Under the pieces are notes generated by a model. The model searched no databases and was not told the DNA's origin. It saw only the letters and a program-made list of their open reading frames with translations. The position numbers and the translations under genes are program-made. A stretch of 64,000 nucleotides of DNA from contig CAJTJV010000007.1 of the NCBI GenBank assembly GCA_910576775.1, positions 1 through 64,000 of the forward strand. The letters run 5' to 3'. This DNA comes from an uncultured Muribaculaceae bacterium. GTDB taxonomy: Bacteria > Bacteroidota > Bacteroidia > Bacteroidales > Muribaculaceae. Position 1 is the first letter of the stretch, and each line of letters opens with the position of its first letter. Positions 33,901-42,567 of this stretch are shown piece by piece.

Positions 33901-33932
33901 AAAGGATTACGAGCTGCAACCCGTAATCCTTT
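33901..33932. terminator. Bidirectional terminator between the lipoprotein gene and gdhA
   Basis: AAAGGATTACG (33901-33911) pairs perfectly with CGTAATCCTTT (33922-33932), flanked by A and T runs that would serve both the rightward lipoprotein gene and the leftward gdhA. Confidence 0.8.
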
Positions 33933-33966
33933 TTAATGTTTAATGGTTTGGTTACGTTAAGGGCGT

Positions 33967-35307
33967 TTAGAGTATGCCCTGCGCCATCATGGCTTCGGCG
34001 ACTTTCATGAAGCCGGCGATGTTGGCACCACGCACATAATTTACAAATCCGTCATCCTGTCGACCGTAGCGCACGCACTGTTCGTGGATATTCTTCATGA
34101 TGTCGCTCAGACGTCGGTCCACTTCCTCGGCTGTCCAGGACAGTTTCTGGCTGTTCTGCGCCATTTCGAGTCCGGACGTTGCCACGCCGCCAGCGTTGGC
34201 AGCCTTGCCGGGAGCATAGAGGATGCGTGCTTCGATGAATTTATGCACGGCTTCGGGTGTGGAGGGCATGTTGGCGCCTTCGCTTACGGCGAAGCAGCCT
34301 GAGGCGAGAAGCGCGTCGGCGTCGCTGCCGTCGAGCTCGTTCTGTGTGGCCGACGGCATGGCGATATCGCACTGCACAAGCTTCCAGGGGCGTTCGTTGG
34401 GGTGATATTCGAGGTCGGGGAAAGTGTCGGTGACTTCCGATAGACGGCCGCGCATATATGTCTTGAGGTCGAAGATATATTCGAACTGTTCCCGGGTCAG
34501 ACCGTCGCGTGCGATGATGGTGCCGTTGGAATCGCTCATCGACACGACTTTGGCGCCGAGTTCGAGAAGCTTTTTGGCCGTGTAAGTGGCTACGTTGCCG
34601 GAACCCGATATTGCCACTCGCTTGCCTTTGATGTCGATGCCGCGTGTGGCGAGCATGTTAAGAAGGAAATAGCAGTTGCCGTAGCCGGTGGCTTCGGGGC
34701 GGATAAGGGAGCCGCCGAAGGTAAGACCCTTGCCTGTGAACGTTCCGGTGAACTCTCGAGCCATCTTCTTGTAATAGCCGTACATGAAACCTACCTCCCG
34801 GGCGCCCACGCCTATGTCGCCTGCCGGCACGTCGGTGTCCGGCCCGATCTGACGCCATAGCTCAGCTATGAAGGCCTGGCAGAAATGCATTATCTCCATG
34901 TTGCTCTTTCCGCGGGGCGAGAAATCGCTGCCGCCTTTGGCGCCGCCCATGGCGAGTGTGGTGAGCGAGTTTTTAAAGGTCTGCTCGAAGGCGAGGAATT
35001 TGAGAATGGAAAGGTTGACGGAAGAATGGAAGCGTATGCCGCCCTTGTAGGGGCCAATGGCGTTGTTGTGCTGCACACGGTAACCCATGTTGTTCCGGAC
35101 GCGACCCGAGTCGTCGACCCACGATACTCTGAAAGCGAAAATTCTGTCGGGTATGCATAGCCGCTCGATAAGATTCATTCTTTCAAATTCCGGATGCTCG
35201 TTGTATACATCCTCGATGGAGGCAAGTACTTCTTCCACTGCCTGATGGTATTCGGGCTCGTTGGGGAATCGCATCCGCAGATCGGCCAATACTTCTGAAG
35301 TTTTCAT
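33967..35307 (-). CDS. gdhA: Glutamate dehydrogenase (NADP-type, hexameric)
   Basis: GdhA aminates 2-oxoglutarate to glutamate. The 446-residue protein has the normal length of the hexameric class, the substrate-binding YKGGIRFHSSVNLSILKFLA, the catalytic Lys block MGGAKGGSDFSPRGKSNMEI, and the nucleotide-binding VAISGSGNVATYTAKKLLEL. It has its own promoter and now ends at the terminator at 33901-33932. Its last 59 nt are duplicated at 32784-32842, so the present 3' end may have been restored when DNA was inserted there. The enzyme itself is intact. Confidence 0.96.
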   Translation of the reverse strand: MKTSEVLADLRMRFPNEPEYHQAVEEVLASIEDVYNEHPEFERMNLIERLCIPDRIFAFRVSWVDDSGRVRNNMGYRVQHNNAIGPYKGGIRFHSSVNLSILKFLAFEQTFKNSLTTLAMGGAKGGSDFSPRGKSNMEIMHFCQAFIAELWRQIGPDTDVPAGDIGVGAREVGFMYGYYKKMAREFTGTFTGKGLTFGGSLIRPEATGYGNCYFLLNMLATRGIDIKGKRVAISGSGNVATYTAKKLLELGAKVVSMSDSNGTIIARDGLTREQFEYIFDLKTYMRGRLSEVTDTFPDLEYHPNERPWKLVQCDIAMPSATQNELDGSDADALLASGCFAVSEGANMPSTPEAVHKFIEARILYAPGKAANAGGVATSGLEMAQNSQKLSWTAEEVDRRLSDIMKNIHEQCVRYGRQDDGFVNYVRGANIAGFMKVAEAMMAQGIL

Positions 35308-35338
35308 CTAAAAATAAACAAATTTGGAAAACGATGTG

Positions 35339-35370
35339 CAAAAGTACACATATTTCGCATATTGTGCAAA
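35339..35370 (-). promoter_or_regulatory. Promoter of gdhA
   Basis: TTTG (35370-35367), a 20-nt spacer and TACTTTTG (35346-35339) on the minus strand, about 32 nt before the gdhA ATG. Confidence 0.75.
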
Positions 35371-35438
35371 TATATGATGCGTAAATTTTGATAATGGTGA
35401 CAATTTGCCAGATAGGCTGTGGGCGTGATTTGTCTAAT

Positions 35439-35651
35439 TCAGCTGAATATGAGACGAGTGGGATTCTCTTCTAATGTTATCGTGCCGCTGTGGAAAACGG
35501 TGGAGTGTATTTCTGCGGTGAATGGCTCGATATGTACGTTGCCGTCGGGGGTGACAGTGAGGACGGCGAGGCCGTGATCAGTGCCGCGATAGACTATATG
35601 GTGCGCAAGCCAGCGGCCGGATGGGTTATTCAGTAGTTGTTGAATCGGCAT
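35439..35651 (-). CDS. Conserved small hypothetical protein, 70 aa
   Basis: The product starts MPIQQLLNNPSGRWLAHHIV and shows an alternating strand pattern (GLAVLTVTPDGNVHIEPF, then HSTVFHSGTITLEE). It overlaps the 3' end of the DUF4296 gene by 26 nt, as expected for a coupled gene at the end of an operon. I recall similar short proteins beside DUF4296 in Bacteroides, but cannot name a domain. No signal or membrane segment. Confidence 0.6.
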   Translation of the reverse strand: MPIQQLLNNPSGRWLAHHIVYRGTDHGLAVLTVTPDGNVHIEPFTAEIHSTVFHSGTITLEENPTRLIFS

Positions 35652-36456
35652 AGTTTTCTATTGCAGTCTCTTCATAGAACCGGCGGTTCACGATGGAGTA
35701 GGGGCGCAGGTAAGTGTCATGGTTGACGCGCTTGCGGACGAGTTCGAGACTGTCGAGCTTCATGTCGGCGCCCGGCTTCGGAATTGAATAAAGATAACCG
35801 AAAATTCGTACCGGGTCGGTCGTTGAGTCGGTTTGAATCTTGAGTTCCTTCCAACCGTCGCCGGAAACGGTCTCGGAGATGGTCTCTACGGTTCCGTCGG
35901 CATATCGGGTTCCTATCAGCCAGCGGGTGTTCTGGGGTGTATTGAAGAAATGCGCGCGCCAGGTGTAGTGGTCGCCCCGCTCCCAGTTGGGGTCTCGTTG
36001 GAAGCTGAAGGTGATGTAAGGTGACGGTCTGCGGTCGTTGAAAGTGATATAGCGCGCGCCGGGCCATACGTCGACGGAATCGCCGGCGATAGACAGTGAG
36101 TTTGCGGCGGCGACACGGTTGCCGCTCTCGATGAGACGTTCTTCAAGAATCTCGATGGTCTCGTCGTAAACATCCATGTAAAGCTTTATGTGTCGTCCGT
36201 ACCAGGCGAGGGATGAGTCGACGTCTGCTGTCGTATATCCGTGTTTATGATATACCGACTGTTTCATTGCCTGGCGCATGGAATCGGTATTGAATATGCG
36301 CCGGCTGTTGTCGACAACAGCCTCTGCGGTATGTACGTCGGCCATCAGTCGTGCCATTTTGTGCGGTGGAATGATTCCGGAAGGCACTTTGGAGCACGCC
36401 GGGGCAAGAGCCGTCAGAGCAAGGCTAAGAATTATGACTGCCTTTTTTCGGTTCAT
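35626..36456 (-). CDS. DUF4296 lipoprotein
   Basis: I place the start at the ATG at 36456, giving 276 residues with a lipoprotein signal (AVIILSLALTALAPAC, lipidated Cys21). The DUF4296 block follows (IIPPHKMARLMADVHTAEAV, then QSVYHKHGYTTADVDSSLAW). The C-terminal part has many beta strands, with YITFSFQRDPNWERGDHYTW. Earlier in-frame codons lie inside lspA and would bury the signal. It overlaps lspA by 32 nt; the next small gene overlaps its own end. Function unknown; envelope-attached. Confidence 0.82.
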   Translation of the reverse strand: MNRKKAVIILSLALTALAPACSKVPSGIIPPHKMARLMADVHTAEAVVDNSRRIFNTDSMRQAMKQSVYHKHGYTTADVDSSLAWYGRHIKLYMDVYDETIEILEERLIESGNRVAAANSLSIAGDSVDVWPGARYITFNDRRPSPYITFSFQRDPNWERGDHYTWRAHFFNTPQNTRWLIGTRYADGTVETISETVSGDGWKELKIQTDSTTDPVRIFGYLYSIPKPGADMKLDSLELVRKRVNHDTYLRPYSIVNRRFYEETAIENYADSTTTE

Positions 36457-37084
36457 CGTCGAGAGAGTGTTCCAATAGCTTGAAATAGAACACGAGTATG
36501 CTTGCCATGCCGACGCTGATGGCTGCATCGGCAATATTGAATACCGGGTCGAAGAACGAGAACAGCTGTCCTCCGATTACGGGTATCCACTGGGGCCAGT
36601 GAAATGAGAAAAGCGGGAAATAGAACATGTCGACGACGAGTCCCTGAAAGATGCTGCCGTAGCCTTCGCCCCACGGTACGAATTCGGCGACGCGCGGAGG
36701 ATAGGGATTGGTGAAAATTTCTCCGTAGAACACGCAATCGATGATGTTTCCGAAAGCTCCGGCGGCGATAAGGGCTATGCAAACAAGATAGCCTGTCGGG
36801 ACGCGTGCTTCGTGACAAAGACGCCTGATATACCACACCAGAAAGCTGAACAGAGCCAGCCGGAAGAAGGTGAGGATGTACTTGTTGAAGAATTCAAGTC
36901 CGAAGGCCATGCCGTTGTTCTGGATGAAATGGATATGGAACCAAGGCGCGATTTCATAGTCCTCGTTGAGGTAGAAATGCGTCTTTATCCATATTTTGAG
37001 AGCCTGGTCGGCAATTATTACAGATACGACGATAGCCCAGGCGATGAAAGCCATTCTGCGGCCTTTTGTCCATTCCATCCGCAT
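36425..37084 (-). CDS. lspA: Lipoprotein signal peptidase (signal peptidase II)
   Basis: LspA cleaves prolipoproteins before the lipidated Cys in the inner membrane, which fits the many lipoproteins in this window. The 219-residue protein has four hydrophobic segments and both catalytic aspartates: GAFGNIIDCVFYG and VFNIADAAISVG. It is longer than the enterobacterial enzyme (about 165 residues) because of loop insertions and a charged C-terminal tail, as usual in Bacteroidota. Its ATG overlaps the stop of the dksA-like gene (TGATG). Confidence 0.93.
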   Translation of the reverse strand: MRMEWTKGRRMAFIAWAIVVSVIIADQALKIWIKTHFYLNEDYEIAPWFHIHFIQNNGMAFGLEFFNKYILTFFRLALFSFLVWYIRRLCHEARVPTGYLVCIALIAAGAFGNIIDCVFYGEIFTNPYPPRVAEFVPWGEGYGSIFQGLVVDMFYFPLFSFHWPQWIPVIGGQLFSFFDPVFNIADAAISVGMASILVFYFKLLEHSLDDEPKKGSHNS

Positions 37085-37464
37085 CAGTGGTTAGGATTCT
37101 GCTTTTCCTCAACGCATAGGGTGGCATGGGGTACGGCGCGGAGGCGTTCTTTCGGAATCAGTTTGCCTGTGGCGCGGCAGATGCCGTAGGTCTTGTTGTC
37201 GATACGTACGAGAGCCGCTTTGAGGTGTTCGATGAATTTGCGCTGACGCTCGGCCAGACGCGCGTTTGCCTCGCGTTCGAGAACGTTGGCACCTTCTTCG
37301 AGGACTTTGAAAGTTGGAGATGTGTCGGCGGTATCGTTTCCTTCGTTGTTGCGCAGCAGGGCGCAGAGTTCTTCGTATAGCTCTGTGGCTGCGTCTAATT
37401 TTTTTAGAATAAGCTGACGGAACTCTTCAAGTTCTTCGTCGGAATATCTGGTAGCTTCGGCCAT
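37084..37464 (-). CDS. TraR/DksA family protein with a cysteine-poor zinc-finger region
   Basis: The 126-residue protein has the DksA coiled-coil pattern (FRQLILKKLDAATELYEELC, ANVLEREANARLAERQRKFI) and the C-terminal KTYGICRATGKLIPKERLRA block. DksA binds RNA polymerase through its secondary channel. The usual four-Cys finger is reduced to Cys in ICRATG and LCVEE, so classical zinc binding is unlikely; related Bacteroidota proteins show the same loss. It is translationally coupled to lspA. A strong terminator separates it from ileS upstream. Confidence 0.85.
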   Translation of the reverse strand: MAEATRYSDEELEEFRQLILKKLDAATELYEELCALLRNNEGNDTADTSPTFKVLEEGANVLEREANARLAERQRKFIEHLKAALVRIDNKTYGICRATGKLIPKERLRAVPHATLCVEEKQNPNH

Positions 37465-37482
37465 TTGGGTAAAAATTAGAAT

Positions 37483-37510
37483 GCATCCGACGCCCGGTTG
37501 CGTCGGATGC
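37483..37510 (-). terminator. Terminator of ileS
   Basis: GCATCCGACGC (37483-37493) pairs with GCGTCGGATGC (37500-37510) around a 6-nt loop, followed on the minus strand by ATTCTAATTTTT. Confidence 0.8.
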
Positions 37511-37526
37511 GGAGAGTTTTCTTTTA

Positions 37527-40500
37527 TTATGCCATAGTGATGACAGTGCCGATTTTGAGATCGTCGATATCAAGAATTTCGATGTCGTCGCTGTCAATGG
37601 TCTCTATAGTGATGGAGTCGGCAAGTACCTGGGTTGCGATGTATTTGCCGAAATCTTTCACAACATCCGCTATTTCGGGGCAGGGCAGGAAGCGGAGGTT
37701 GATGTGATCGGTGATGTCGTAGTCGCGTTTTTTACGGATATTCTGTACGCGGTTGATTATTTCGCGGGCAAGACCTTCGCGGAACAGTTCGGGGGTTACG
37801 TCAATATCAAGTGCAACCGTGAGGTCTCCGTCGTTGGCTACGAGCCATCCTTCCATGTCTTCCGAAATAATCTTTACGTCGGTGAGCTCTACTGTGGTTT
37901 TTGTTCCTTCGATATTTATCTCGATGCAGCCGGCGCTTTCTAGGGTTGCTATTTCGGGGCGACCGAGGTTCTTGATGATTTCAGCGGCGGCTTTCATCTG
38001 TTTGCCGAATTTCGGACCGAGTTTCTTGAAATCGGGGATTACACGTTTTACGAATACCTCGTTATCGGCCGATACCACTTCGAGGCATTTTACGTTCACT
38101 TCGGCGGTGACAATGTCGCTTACAGCCTCTACTGTAGCCTTGATGGCCTCGTCGGATGCGGGAACGAGCATCTTTGCGAGCGGCTGACGCACCTTGAGGT
38201 TCGCTTTCTTGCGGAGCGAGAGGATAAGGGTGGTGAGGCGTTGGGCTACGTTCATGTTTTCTTCAAGCTTCTTGTCGACAAGTTTTTCGTCGGCTTTGGG
38301 GAAATCTGCCAAGTGTACCGACGAGGCGGTGCCGGAGAGGTCGCGGAATAGTCGGTCGCTGAAGAACGGGCTTACGGGTGCCATAAGTTTGGAAAGCGTC
38401 AGCAGACAGGTGTAGAGGGTCTGATATGCGGCGATTTTGTCGGTTTCGAGTCCGCGGCTCCAGAAACGTTTGCGGTTGAGACGTACGTACCAGTTGGAAA
38501 GATCGTCGATGACGAAATTGCTGATGGCACGAACGGCTCGGGTGGGTTCGTAATTGTCGAATTCCTCGGTGACTGTCTTCACCAAAGTGTTGAGCAGCGA
38601 GAGAATCCATCGGTCGATTTCCGGGCGTTCCGCAACGGGAACCTGTGCCTCGTCGCCGGTGAATCCGTCGACATTGGCGTACATGGCGAAGAAATTGTAT
38701 GTGTTGGAAAGGGTGGAGAAGAACTTGCGCGATACTTCCACAACGCCCTCGGGGTCGTATTTCAGATTGTCCCACGGTGATGATGTGACGATCATGTACC
38801 AGCGCAGGGGGTCGGCGCCGAATTTTTCGATGGTGTCGAACGGGTCGACACTGTTGCCTTTGCGCTTCGACATTTTCTCACCTTTCTTGTCGAGGACGAG
38901 GCCGTTTGATATTACGGTCTTGAATGCCTTTGAACCAAATACCATCGTGCCGATTGCATGAAGTGTGAAGAACCATCCTCGGGTCTGGTCGACGCCCTCG
39001 GCGATGAAATCGGCCGGGAAGGCGTGTCCGGAATCCAGGGCTTCCTTATTCTCGAAGGGATAGTGTATCTGTGCATAAGGCATAGAGCCGCTGTCGAACC
39101 ATACGTCGATAAGGTCGGTCTCGCGGTTCATGGGTCTGCCCGACTCGCTGACAAGGACGATGTCGTCGACATAGGGGCGGTGCAGGTCGATTTTATTGTA
39201 ATTCTCCGGCTTGTAGTCGCCGGGAATAAATCCTTTGTCCTTGAGCGGGTTGGATTTCATCACTCCTGCTGCTACAGCCTTTTCGATTTCGTTGTAAAGA
39301 GTCTCTACGCTGTCGATGCATATTTCTTCGTCTCCGGTCTCGGTGCGCCATATGGGAAGCGGGGTTCCCCAGAAGCGGCTGCGCGAGAGGTTCCAGTCCT
39401 GAAGATTCTCGAGCCATTTGCCGAAGCGGCCGGAGCCGGTAGAGGCCGGTTTCCACTGTATGGTGTTGTTAAGTTCCATCATCTCGTCGCGGGCGGCGGT
39501 GGAGCGGATGAACCAGCTGTCGAGAGGGTAGTAAAGCACCGGCTTGTCGGTGCGCCAGCAGTGCGGGTAGTTGTGAACGTGCTTCTCGATGCGGAAAACC
39601 TTTCCGGAAGCCTTGAGATCCATGCAGATGGCTACGTCGAGAGTCTCGGTATCTTCTTTTGCTTCAGGATCGTAGGCATTCTTGACATAGCGGCCTTCCC
39701 ATTGCTTGTAGAGGTCGGTGTTCACCATGTCCTTTACAAACTGAGGATCGAGGTCTTCGATACGGTAGAAGCGGCCGGTAAGGTCGACCATCGGGCGCAG
39801 GCGTCCGTCCCGGTCGATAAGATGGAGTGGTGGTATGCCTGCCTGTTTGCTCACACGAAGGTCGTCGGCACCGAAAGTGCCGGCAATATGTACGATACCT
39901 GTGCCGTCCTCTGTCGAGACATAGTCGCCGGGGATTACGCGGAAGGCGCCTTCTCCCGGGTTAACCCAGGGGAGCAGCTGCTCATAGTGGAGACCTGAAA
40001 GATCATTACCGGTTAAGGTATCTACAATTTCATAAGGTACGAGTTTGTCGCCTTTCCTGTAGTCTTCGAGGGCTATTCCCTTTGCTTTCTCACCAAAGAT
40101 TGAACTTATCAGTGCTTCTGCGACAACGACGGTGACGGGTTCGCCGCTATATGGATTATATGTGCGTACGATGCAGTAGCGGATGTTGGGTCCGACAGCG
40201 AGAGCGGTGTTTGACGGAAGTGTCCAGGGGGTTGTAGTCCATGCCAGGAAGGCGGGGGTGCCCCATCCCTTCATAGTCGGCAGCGGGTCGGTGACGGTGA
40301 ACTGCGCTATGCAGGTGGTGTCCTTTACATCGCGGTAACAGCCGGGTTGATTGAGCTCGTGGGAACTGAGACCGGTGCCGGCGGCAGGGGAGTATGGCTG
40401 GATTGTATATCCTTTGTATAAAAGATTTTTCTTATATAGCTGAGCCAGAAGCCACCACACTGTTTCGATATAGCGGTTGTCGTAGGTGATGTATGGATCT

Positions 40501-40937
40501 TTCATATCGACCCAGTATCCCATTTTGTTTGTGAGAGTTTCCCATTCCTGAGTGTATTTCATCACCTCGCGGCGGCATGCGGCATTATATTCGTCGACAG
40601 AAATCTTCTTGCCGATGTCCTCTTTGGTAATTCCGAGGGTCTTTTCAACGCCGAGTTCCACCGGGAGGCCGTGGGTGTCCCATCCGGCTTTTCGAAGCAC
40701 CTGAAATCCCTGCATTGTCTTGTAGCGGCAGAACAAATCTTTTATGGTACGTGCCATTACATGGTGGATGCCGGGCATGCCGTTTGCCGATGGGGGGCCT
40801 TCGAAGAACACGAAGGAGGGGGCGCCGTCGCGCAGCCGGAGGCTTTGGCGGAAGAGATCGCTTTCGCTCCAGGCGGCAAGCATTTCTTTATTTATTTCCG
40901 AGAGATTGAAACCGGAATATTCTTTGAACTTTTTCAT
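37527..40937 (-). CDS. ileS: Isoleucyl-tRNA synthetase
   Basis: The 1136-residue enzyme charges tRNA-Ile. It has the class I HIGH-type motif in PPSANGMPGIHHVMART, the large CP1 editing domain (residues about 190-420, with LAWTTTPWTLPSNTALAVGP), the KMSKR motif in KKGEKMSKRKGNSVDPFDTI and the anticodon-binding C-terminal region. The length and the long C-terminal extension fit the IleS2-like type, which is often resistant to mupirocin, but that is inference. It follows rpsP with a terminator hairpin in between. Confidence 0.96.
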   Translation of the reverse strand: MKKFKEYSGFNLSEINKEMLAAWSESDLFRQSLRLRDGAPSFVFFEGPPSANGMPGIHHVMARTIKDLFCRYKTMQGFQVLRKAGWDTHGLPVELGVEKTLGITKEDIGKKISVDEYNAACRREVMKYTQEWETLTNKMGYWVDMKDPYITYDNRYIETVWWLLAQLYKKNLLYKGYTIQPYSPAAGTGLSSHELNQPGCYRDVKDTTCIAQFTVTDPLPTMKGWGTPAFLAWTTTPWTLPSNTALAVGPNIRYCIVRTYNPYSGEPVTVVVAEALISSIFGEKAKGIALEDYRKGDKLVPYEIVDTLTGNDLSGLHYEQLLPWVNPGEGAFRVIPGDYVSTEDGTGIVHIAGTFGADDLRVSKQAGIPPLHLIDRDGRLRPMVDLTGRFYRIEDLDPQFVKDMVNTDLYKQWEGRYVKNAYDPEAKEDTETLDVAICMDLKASGKVFRIEKHVHNYPHCWRTDKPVLYYPLDSWFIRSTAARDEMMELNNTIQWKPASTGSGRFGKWLENLQDWNLSRSRFWGTPLPIWRTETGDEEICIDSVETLYNEIEKAVAAGVMKSNPLKDKGFIPGDYKPENYNKIDLHRPYVDDIVLVSESGRPMNRETDLIDVWFDSGSMPYAQIHYPFENKEALDSGHAFPADFIAEGVDQTRGWFFTLHAIGTMVFGSKAFKTVISNGLVLDKKGEKMSKRKGNSVDPFDTIEKFGADPLRWYMIVTSSPWDNLKYDPEGVVEVSRKFFSTLSNTYNFFAMYANVDGFTGDEAQVPVAERPEIDRWILSLLNTLVKTVTEEFDNYEPTRAVRAISNFVIDDLSNWYVRLNRKRFWSRGLETDKIAAYQTLYTCLLTLSKLMAPVSPFFSDRLFRDLSGTASSVHLADFPKADEKLVDKKLEENMNVAQRLTTLILSLRKKANLKVRQPLAKMLVPASDEAIKATVEAVSDIVTAEVNVKCLEVVSADNEVFVKRVIPDFKKLGPKFGKQMKAAAEIIKNLGRPEIATLESAGCIEINIEGTKTTVELTDVKIISEDMEGWLVANDGDLTVALDIDVTPELFREGLAREIINRVQNIRKKRDYDITDHINLRFLPCPEIADVVKDFGKYIATQVLADSITIETIDSDDIEILDIDDLKIGTVITMA

Positions 40938-40974
40938 TAGGATAAAAGAGGACAGAAAGATTCTTAATCAAAAA

Positions 40975-41004
40975 GGTGTGCCGGCAGATAAACGCAGACA
41001 CACC
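40975..41004 (-). terminator. Terminator of rpsP
   Basis: GGTGTG (40975-40980) pairs with CACACC (40999-41004). On the minus strand the stem is followed by five T. Confidence 0.65.
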
Positions 41005-41039
41005 CTTTAAGAGTATCGTCGAGCCTTTCGCGGCGCAGC

Positions 41040-41573
41040 TTATTCGGCGGCGTCGGTCTGGGGTTCTTCGGCGGGAGCAGCTTCGGCTTCTGCTGCAGCG
41101 GCAGCTGCGGCGGCTTCTGCTTTTTTCTGGGCTACGGCTTCGGCCTTAGCCTTGTTTTTAGCTACTTCGGCTTCGAGACGCTGTTTGGCGGTCTGTTCAC
41201 GCTGGTTGGCCTCTTTTGTCTTGACAGCTGCTGTCTTGGCATCTTTCTTGGCTTTCCATTCGTTGAAGCGGCGTTCGGCCTCTGCCTGATCGAAGGCTCC
41301 TTTCTTTACACCTCCCATGAGATGATGCATCAGCATCACACCTTCGCGGGAAAGGATGGAGCGGACGGTGTCGGTGGGTTCGGCGCCTGTAGCTACCCAA
41401 TACAAAGCACGCTCGAAATTAAGAGTGATTGTAGCAGGATTGGTGTTCGGATTATAAGAACCTATCCTTTCAATAAATCTACCATCTCGTGGTGCCCTGC
41501 TATCGGCGATAACAATAGGATAGAACGCATAGTTCTTGCGACCATGGCGTTGCAGTCTGATTTTTGTTGCCAT
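41040..41573 (-). CDS. rpsP: 30S ribosomal protein S16 with long Ala/Glu-rich tail
   Basis: The N-terminal 80 residues are S16 (MATKIRLQRHGRKNYAFYPI, DSRAPRDGRFIERIGSYNPN). The next 95 residues form a Lys/Glu/Ala-rich helical tail that ends in an acidic/Ala stretch. Such extensions are usual in Bacteroidota S16. It is transcribed from its own promoter, divergently from the phospho-signalling operon. Confidence 0.95.
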   Translation of the reverse strand: MATKIRLQRHGRKNYAFYPIVIADSRAPRDGRFIERIGSYNPNTNPATITLNFERALYWVATGAEPTDTVRSILSREGVMLMHHLMGGVKKGAFDQAEAERRFNEWKAKKDAKTAAVKTKEANQREQTAKQRLEAEVAKNKAKAEAVAQKKAEAAAAAAAAEAEAAPAEEPQTDAAE

Positions 41574-41609
41574 TTAGAGTGTAATTTGTAATTGGTTTCA
41601 AATGCGGCG

Positions 41610-41640
41610 CAAAGTTAGCGATTATTTCCTTAATGGCAAA
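41610..41640 (-). promoter_or_regulatory. Promoter of rpsP
   Basis: TTTG (41640-41637), a 19-nt spacer and TAACTTTG (41617-41610) on the minus strand, giving a leader of about 30 nt. Confidence 0.75.
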
Positions 41641-41699
41641 ACTTTTTTTGCCGGCTTAAAATTTTGTCGAAAAAACATGGAAAACATATGAAAATTTTA

Positions 41700-41707
41700 T
41701 AATTTTG
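41700..41707 (+). promoter_or_regulatory. Putative promoter -7 element of the phospho-signalling operon
   Basis: TAATTTTG fits TAnnTTTG and would give a leader of about 95 nt before the ATG at 41807. I see no good TTTG at 19-21 nt upstream, so expression may need an activator. Confidence 0.5.
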
Positions 41708-41761
41708 TTGCTTAAAATACGCGCGCATTGCCGCGTGATTGCCATGAAAACTAATTTACTG

Positions 41762-41775
41762 TTCGCCAATCATTT
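41762..41775 (+). repeat. TTCGCCAAYCATTT motif, copy 1
   Basis: TTCGCCAATCATTT lies 31 nt before the first gene of the operon and recurs with one change at 42554-42567 before the second gene. It may be a protein- or RNA-binding site. Confidence 0.4.
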
Positions 41776-41806
41776 CAGATTATTCTAATTTAAACCATAT
41801 ATCACA

Positions 41807-42481
41807 ATGAATCAAGACACGTATGTTCCGGGTATGAACGGCGCCGGCCAGGCACCGCAGCCGGGTCTGTATGCCAACCCCAATGTAAGTGGCGGTTCGG
41901 CGCAAACTTACATTCCTTCAATGAATGCAGCACCGGCACCTGCTGCCGCAAAGCCTTCGACAGGCGCTCCTGTGGTTGGATTTCTATACTCTATTTCCCG
42001 TGACGGATTTCCCGAATACTGGCCGCTGTATGTTGGTGTGAACAAAATCGGCAAGGGAGCCGACATGGATATCCGTCTCTGTGAGAAATCGGTGAGCGAT
42101 CATCACGCCAACCTCAACATCAAGCGTATGCGTACTGCCGGCAACCGTCTTGTGGCAAGCATTATAGACGTTGGCTCGAAGAATGGTGTAATGCTTAATG
42201 ATGAGGAACTTGATTTTGATCCCCATTCCTGCAAGACCGACGATATTATTGTCATAGGATGTAATTACAAACTCGTCCTTCTTCTTGCCGATCCCGTGCA
42301 TTACAAACTTGAGGTGGCACCCGATTTCCAGCCATCCGAGGAAGAGGCCGCATCTCCCGTCGTGCCATCTGTGGGGCCGGCCGTTCCTCCGCCGGTGCCG
42401 TTCACATCTACAAACGACACGGTGAATATCAACGGAGGATATGTCGACGGTCTTGACGCCGGCGGCACGGTGACTCTCTGA
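41807..42481 (+). CDS. Cytoplasmic FHA-domain protein with duplicated N-terminal Thr motif
   Basis: The 224-residue protein has one FHA domain (about residues 65-165) with IGKGADMDIRL, SVSDHHANLNI (Ser and His of the phosphothreonine site) and VGSKNGVMLND. FHA domains bind phosphothreonine peptides. The flexible N-terminus carries two copies of a motif, DTYVPGMNGA (Thr5) and QTYIPSMNAA (Thr34), which could be kinase targets read by FHA domains, as in GarA-like proteins. The C-terminus is Pro-rich. There is no signal or membrane helix. It is the first gene of the operon and precedes the first kinase. Confidence 0.85.
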   Translation: MNQDTYVPGMNGAGQAPQPGLYANPNVSGGSAQTYIPSMNAAPAPAAAKPSTGAPVVGFLYSISRDGFPEYWPLYVGVNKIGKGADMDIRLCEKSVSDHHANLNIKRMRTAGNRLVASIIDVGSKNGVMLNDEELDFDPHSCKTDDIIVIGCNYKLVLLLADPVHYKLEVAPDFQPSEEEAASPVVPSVGPAVPPPVPFTSTNDTVNINGGYVDGLDAGGTVTL

Positions 42482-42498
42482 GATTCCGACGCTATAAC

Positions 42499-42542
42499 CT
42501 GCGGGATGCCGCCCGGTGTCCCGCAGATGCTGCCTTAGGCAG
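42499..42542 (+). other. Two intercistronic hairpins between the first FHA gene and the first kinase gene
   Basis: CTGCGGGA (42499-42506) pairs with TCCCGCAG (42519-42526), and CTGCC (42530-42534) with GGCAG (42538-42542). No T run follows, so mRNA processing or stability control is more likely than full termination. Confidence 0.5.
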
Positions 42543-42553
42543 GATATTCTATT

Positions 42554-42567
42554 TTCGCCAACCATTT
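42554..42567 (+). repeat. TTCGCCAAYCATTT motif, copy 2
   Basis: TTCGCCAACCATTT lies 10 nt before the kinase ATG and matches 41762-41775 at 13 of 14 positions. Confidence 0.4.

Noticed and set aside
38958..39998. A 346-codon plus-strand frame opposite ileS
   Set aside because: ileS is certain on the minus strand; this frame has low-complexity Val/Gly/Asp-rich sequence typical of an antisense shadow.
41749..41790. A 14-codon upstream ORF before the first FHA gene
   Set aside because: MKTNLLFANHFRLF is open but short, with no conserved feature visible. It may be chance.
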